A stretch of DNA of 64,000 bases from Orientallactaga sibirica (Eukaryota > Chordata > Mammalia > Rodentia > Dipodidae). A program made the translations under genes and the position numbers. The stretch spans positions 13,039,501 to 13,103,500 of the forward strand of contig JAEOAD010000024.1 in the NCBI GenBank assembly GCA_036365145.1. Reading direction: 5' to 3'. Shown one piece after another: positions 61,310 to 64,000 of the stretch (position 1 is the stretch's first letter; each line of letters starts with the position of its first letter). Below the pieces are notes generated by a model. It saw nothing but the letters and a program-made list of their open reading frames with translations, had not been told where the DNA came from and ran no database searches.

Positions 61310-61441
61310 TTGGCCCTGGAAACAAACTCCAGATGCATGTGCCACTTTGTGTGCCTGGCTTCATAGGGGTACTGGGAATCAAATTTAGACCAGCAGACTT
61401 TGCAAGCAAGCACCTTTAACCACTGAGTAATCTCCCCAACC
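61310..61441 (-). mobile_element. B2-like tRNA SINE (type A), truncated
   Basis: Minus-strand head and middle ('acaaactccagatgcatgtg', 'gggtactgggaatcaaattt', 'ccactgagtaatctccccaa'), without GA block or tail. Confidence 0.82.
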
Positions 61442-61512
61442 TACACCTTTCCTCCCTCTCAACTCTGAGGTCCCTAGATTAGCCACAGGGCATTGGATAA
61501 CAATTTACTTTA

Positions 61513-61800
61513 GAAGTGCTTGGAGATGGCTCAGTGGGTAAAAGGGATTACCATACAAGCATGAGGCCTGACAGGGCCTGATACTGTCTGAGTTCAATTC
61601 CTCAGCACCCATGCAACTAACTGATCATGACCACATATGCCTGTAACCCCAGTCCTGTGGGAGGCAGAGACTGAAGAATGAGTCACTAGGGCTTTGTGAA
61701 AATGGCAGCTCTAGGTTCAGAGAGAGACTCTTTCCATGGAAATATATGGATGAGCAATAGGGGAGGACCCCTAATGAAATTCGCCCATGGTATGCATGTG

Positions 61801-61866
<66 letters not shown>
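61513..61866 (+). mobile_element. Composite SINE (B4/RSINE-like) ending in (CA)n(GA)n
   Basis: Head 'gcttggagatggctcagtgg', 'gttcaattcctcagcaccca', B1-like 'atgcctgtaaccccagtcct', distal part, then (CA)n(GA)n at 61800-61866. The repeat-encoded frames across 61625-61877 are not genes. Confidence 0.72.
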
Positions 61867-61899
61867 GCATGCACCATTCATGCTATATATACACATGCA

Positions 61900-62425
61900 A
61901 AAAAAAAAAAAAAAACTGCTCATTTGGAGCTATTAATGTTTTTGCCATTTGAGATCTTAGTCAACTCATGTTCACCTCAGTGGGTTTCTTTAACAACTCC
62001 GAAGTTCAGGAATTTGATGTTTCAGTCTCACGTTTCTTGCAAGGTTTCTTGATCTCATTTACAGCATGGTTTTTCCTCCTGCACATTATCATTTCGACTG
62101 TTGTAGAGGACTTAACTTTGACAGGGCTTCTGAAAGTTTCAAGTCCACTTTCCTCCAAGAATGATGCATGTAACAGGTCTTTCCATTGTCTGAAGGGCAT
62201 ACAGTGCCAATTCTATACCAAAGAAGGATGATTTTCCAAGCTCTCTTTATGAAGAATGTTTGGAATGATTTTTGTGAGTGTATTACTATCAACTGTCCAT
62301 ATACTCACTGCAACTATTTACTGTATTTATTCCAATTTCCACATAAGAAACGGATATATTTTTGTGTACCACTATGACTCGTGCCAAAACTACAGTCATT
62401 TGATTGGGCCACCATGCCACACATC
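61900..62425. other. Unassigned non-coding DNA
   Basis: Nothing recognised; several overlapping short frames on both strands have no family resemblance. Confidence 0.4.
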
Positions 62426-62429
62426 CCCT

Positions 62430-62690
62430 CTACACTGGCCAATTATATCAAGCTACTCCCTTGAACCAGCCAGGATTTCTTGTTCTTTCAGCTTATGTTT
62501 ATGTCAGCAACCTTGACTCAAACACTCCTCTTTTTCTCATTGGTTTGTTTAAATTTACTTCACCCCAGAGATATCAGATAACCCCGTTCCTTGGAGACAA
62601 GGAACATCTATTTGTTTTGTACAGTTCCACTGTTACTGCCTAGCATGTTACTGGTACATGCCCCATCAATATTATTGAAAGAATTCATAT
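62430..62690 (+). mobile_element. L2 LINE 3'-end fossil
   Basis: 'gagacaaggaacatctattt', 'gttttgtacagttccactgt', 'tactgcctagcatgttactg', 'gtacatgccccatcaatatt', 'attgaaagaattc' follow the terminal L2 order ('…agggac…tgcctagca…tgcctggcaca…caataaatattt…'). Confidence 0.72.
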
Positions 62691-63422
62691 GCTGCATGGA
62701 TGTCATTCAAGACTTCCAAGTGTGTTTACCCAAAAGAAAACTTGGTCTTCTCTTTCAAAACCAATCTCCTTCCACATTCCCTTCTCAAGAGACATAGAAA
62801 CCAAACCTAATCATGTTGATATAGCCTTCCTTTTCAACCTCTTCTCCAGTGACAAAAAAAAAAAAAAAAAAAAAAAGCCTGATTCTTTTGTTTATAACAG
62901 ATACCTTTTGAGGTTGCTATCCTCCATTTGGATTGTGTAATTACTCCCTTATGATCTAACATATGGACCATGACAGCATTTCTTAAATAATCACTCAGGT
63001 TTTAGATTCTACCAACATTCCAAATGATCCTAAAATATCACTGCTAGATTTGTTTTCCTAAAATACCACCTTTATTATGTCAGTCATTTTTAAATTAAAT
63101 AAGGAACAAATATCTCTATAAGGACCTTCATAATGTTATCATGATAATCTCCATTTACTTTACATATACTCCCTTCACTGTAGACCAGAGCTTCTTAAAC
63201 TCTTATTTCTAATGAGGAAACATTTTATGTCTAACAAAAATTTTTATGACCCTATATACATAGGTATACAAAATCATTTGACAATTGAAACATCTATAAA
63301 AATAAATCACCGAAAAATATATTTTAATACATTTACCTGATAGACATAGAAAGTTACCACTGATTAAACATGAAAGCAAATTAGTATATTAGCGAGATGG
63401 ATGTGCTGGTTTATTTTTATGT
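62691..63422. other. Unassigned non-coding DNA
   Basis: An A23 run lies at about 62854-62876. The stretch 63180-63330 may be an old DNA-transposon or LINE remnant, but I could not place it. Confidence 0.4.
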
Positions 63423-63436
63423 AAAGAATGAAATCT

Positions 63437-63697
63437 AGGGCTGGAGAGATGGCTTAGCGGTTAAGGCACCTGCCTCCTAAGCCTAAGAACGCCAGTTCCA
63501 ATCTCCAGTGGTTCCAATCTCCAGGTCCCACATTTAGCCAGATGCAAAGTGACACAAGGGTGCAATGCCGCACTTGACCACAGGGGGTGCATGCTTATGG
63601 ATTTCATTCTCAGCAGCTGAGAAGCTGCTGTCACACCCATCTCTATCTGTCTTCCTCTCCCTCGCTCTCTGTCTCTCGCCAAAAAAAAAAAAAAAAA
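63437..63697 (+). mobile_element. B2-like tRNA SINE, long variant (type B), with 14-bp TSD
   Basis: Head 'gggctggagagatggcttag' 'cggttaaggcacc', 'gatgcaaagtgacacaaggg', 'tgcaatgccgcacttgacca', 'agcagctgagaagctgctgt', CT block and A18 tail. Perfect direct repeat 'aaagaatgaaatct' at 63423-63436 and 63698-63711. The intact head, pure A tail and clean duplication make it the youngest-looking SINE here. Confidence 0.95.
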
Positions 63698-63711
63698 AAA
63701 GAATGAAATCT

Positions 63712-64000
63712 TGGCTGAGGTTTGATATTTCAGAATGGAGGGCATCTTCAGTGTCATTCAGAGTTGATCGATATTTTGATTTTATAGTCAGTCTGAGAAT
63801 AGAAATTTGCATAAATCCAAGATGGTCAAACTATGTTTGGGACCATTTCAGAAGTGAGTGGTTGGGATTTCTGTCCTAATCCCAAGCCAAAATTTCTCTG
63901 GAATGAATTCTCTAGAATGAATTTTATGAAAATAGAGTCAGCAACACAAGACAATGACATAAGACAATCCAAAGACATACTAATTTGATACTTACACACT
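63712..64000. other. Unassigned non-coding DNA
   Basis: Nothing recognised up to the end of the window. Confidence 0.45.

Noticed and set aside
63437..63520. tRNA-like sequence with A-box and B-box words
   Set aside because: It is the tRNA-derived head of a SINE, repeated many times in the window with body and tail attached; not a tRNA gene. The same holds for all other B2-like copies.

Overview
This window is mammalian nuclear DNA from a rodent. It is AT-rich and dense in microsatellites and retroposons. It carries B1 (7SL-derived), ID-like and abundant tRNA-headed B2-like SINEs, MaLR-type LTRs, rodent L1 pieces, and older MIR, L2 and L1M fossils shared by all mammals. The commonest SINE head (gctggagagatggcttagc) with its (CT)n block and AAATAAATAAA tail is, from memory, the type found in jerboas (Dipodidae, e.g. 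Jaculus). Rodent is close to certain; jerboa is a moderate-confidence inference that I could not check.

I find no protein-coding gene, exon, tRNA, rRNA or other functional RNA gene that I can support. The longest open frames (159 aa at 7396-7875, 144 aa at 21707-22141) match no family I recognise and are about what chance gives in 64 kb. Several others are microsatellite translations. The window is therefore intergenic, or lies inside a very large intron.

Layout. 1-8.7 kb: mixed ground with a MaLR end, an L2 tail, a composite SINE, three B2-like SINEs and two MIRs. 8.7-21.5 kb: a block with no recognisable SINE; only MaLR/L1-like remnants appear near 19.8-20.5 kb. Its middle (about 14-18.7 kb) looks like conserved non-coding, possibly regulatory, DNA. 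21.5-27.4 kb: SINE-rich, with an L1M 3' end. 27.6-30.03 kb: an L1-derived element with GC-rich 5' monomers, a broken ORF1 and a 3' UTR, but no ORF2. 30-36.7 kb: SINEs, a young L1 3' end and two L1 pieces on the minus strand. 37-46 kb: SINEs, L2 and composite SINEs. 46.3-49.8 kb: the most intricate stretch, with a long L2, a SINE split by another element, a composite SINE split by an LTR, an inverted pair sharing a 3' extension, and an MLT1-like LTR. 50-64 kb: sparse repeats, a SINE-poor stretch (54-59.7 kb), then composite SINEs, a B1, an L2 tail and a young SINE with a clean target-site duplication.

No genes act together here. What the sequence records is waves of insertion. MIR, L2 and L1M are oldest, then MaLR LTRs and composite SINEs, then B1 and B2-like SINEs with intact target-site duplications. 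Repeat calls were made by eye from remembered consensus sequences; boundaries are usually good to about 10-30 bases unless a target-site duplication fixes them.
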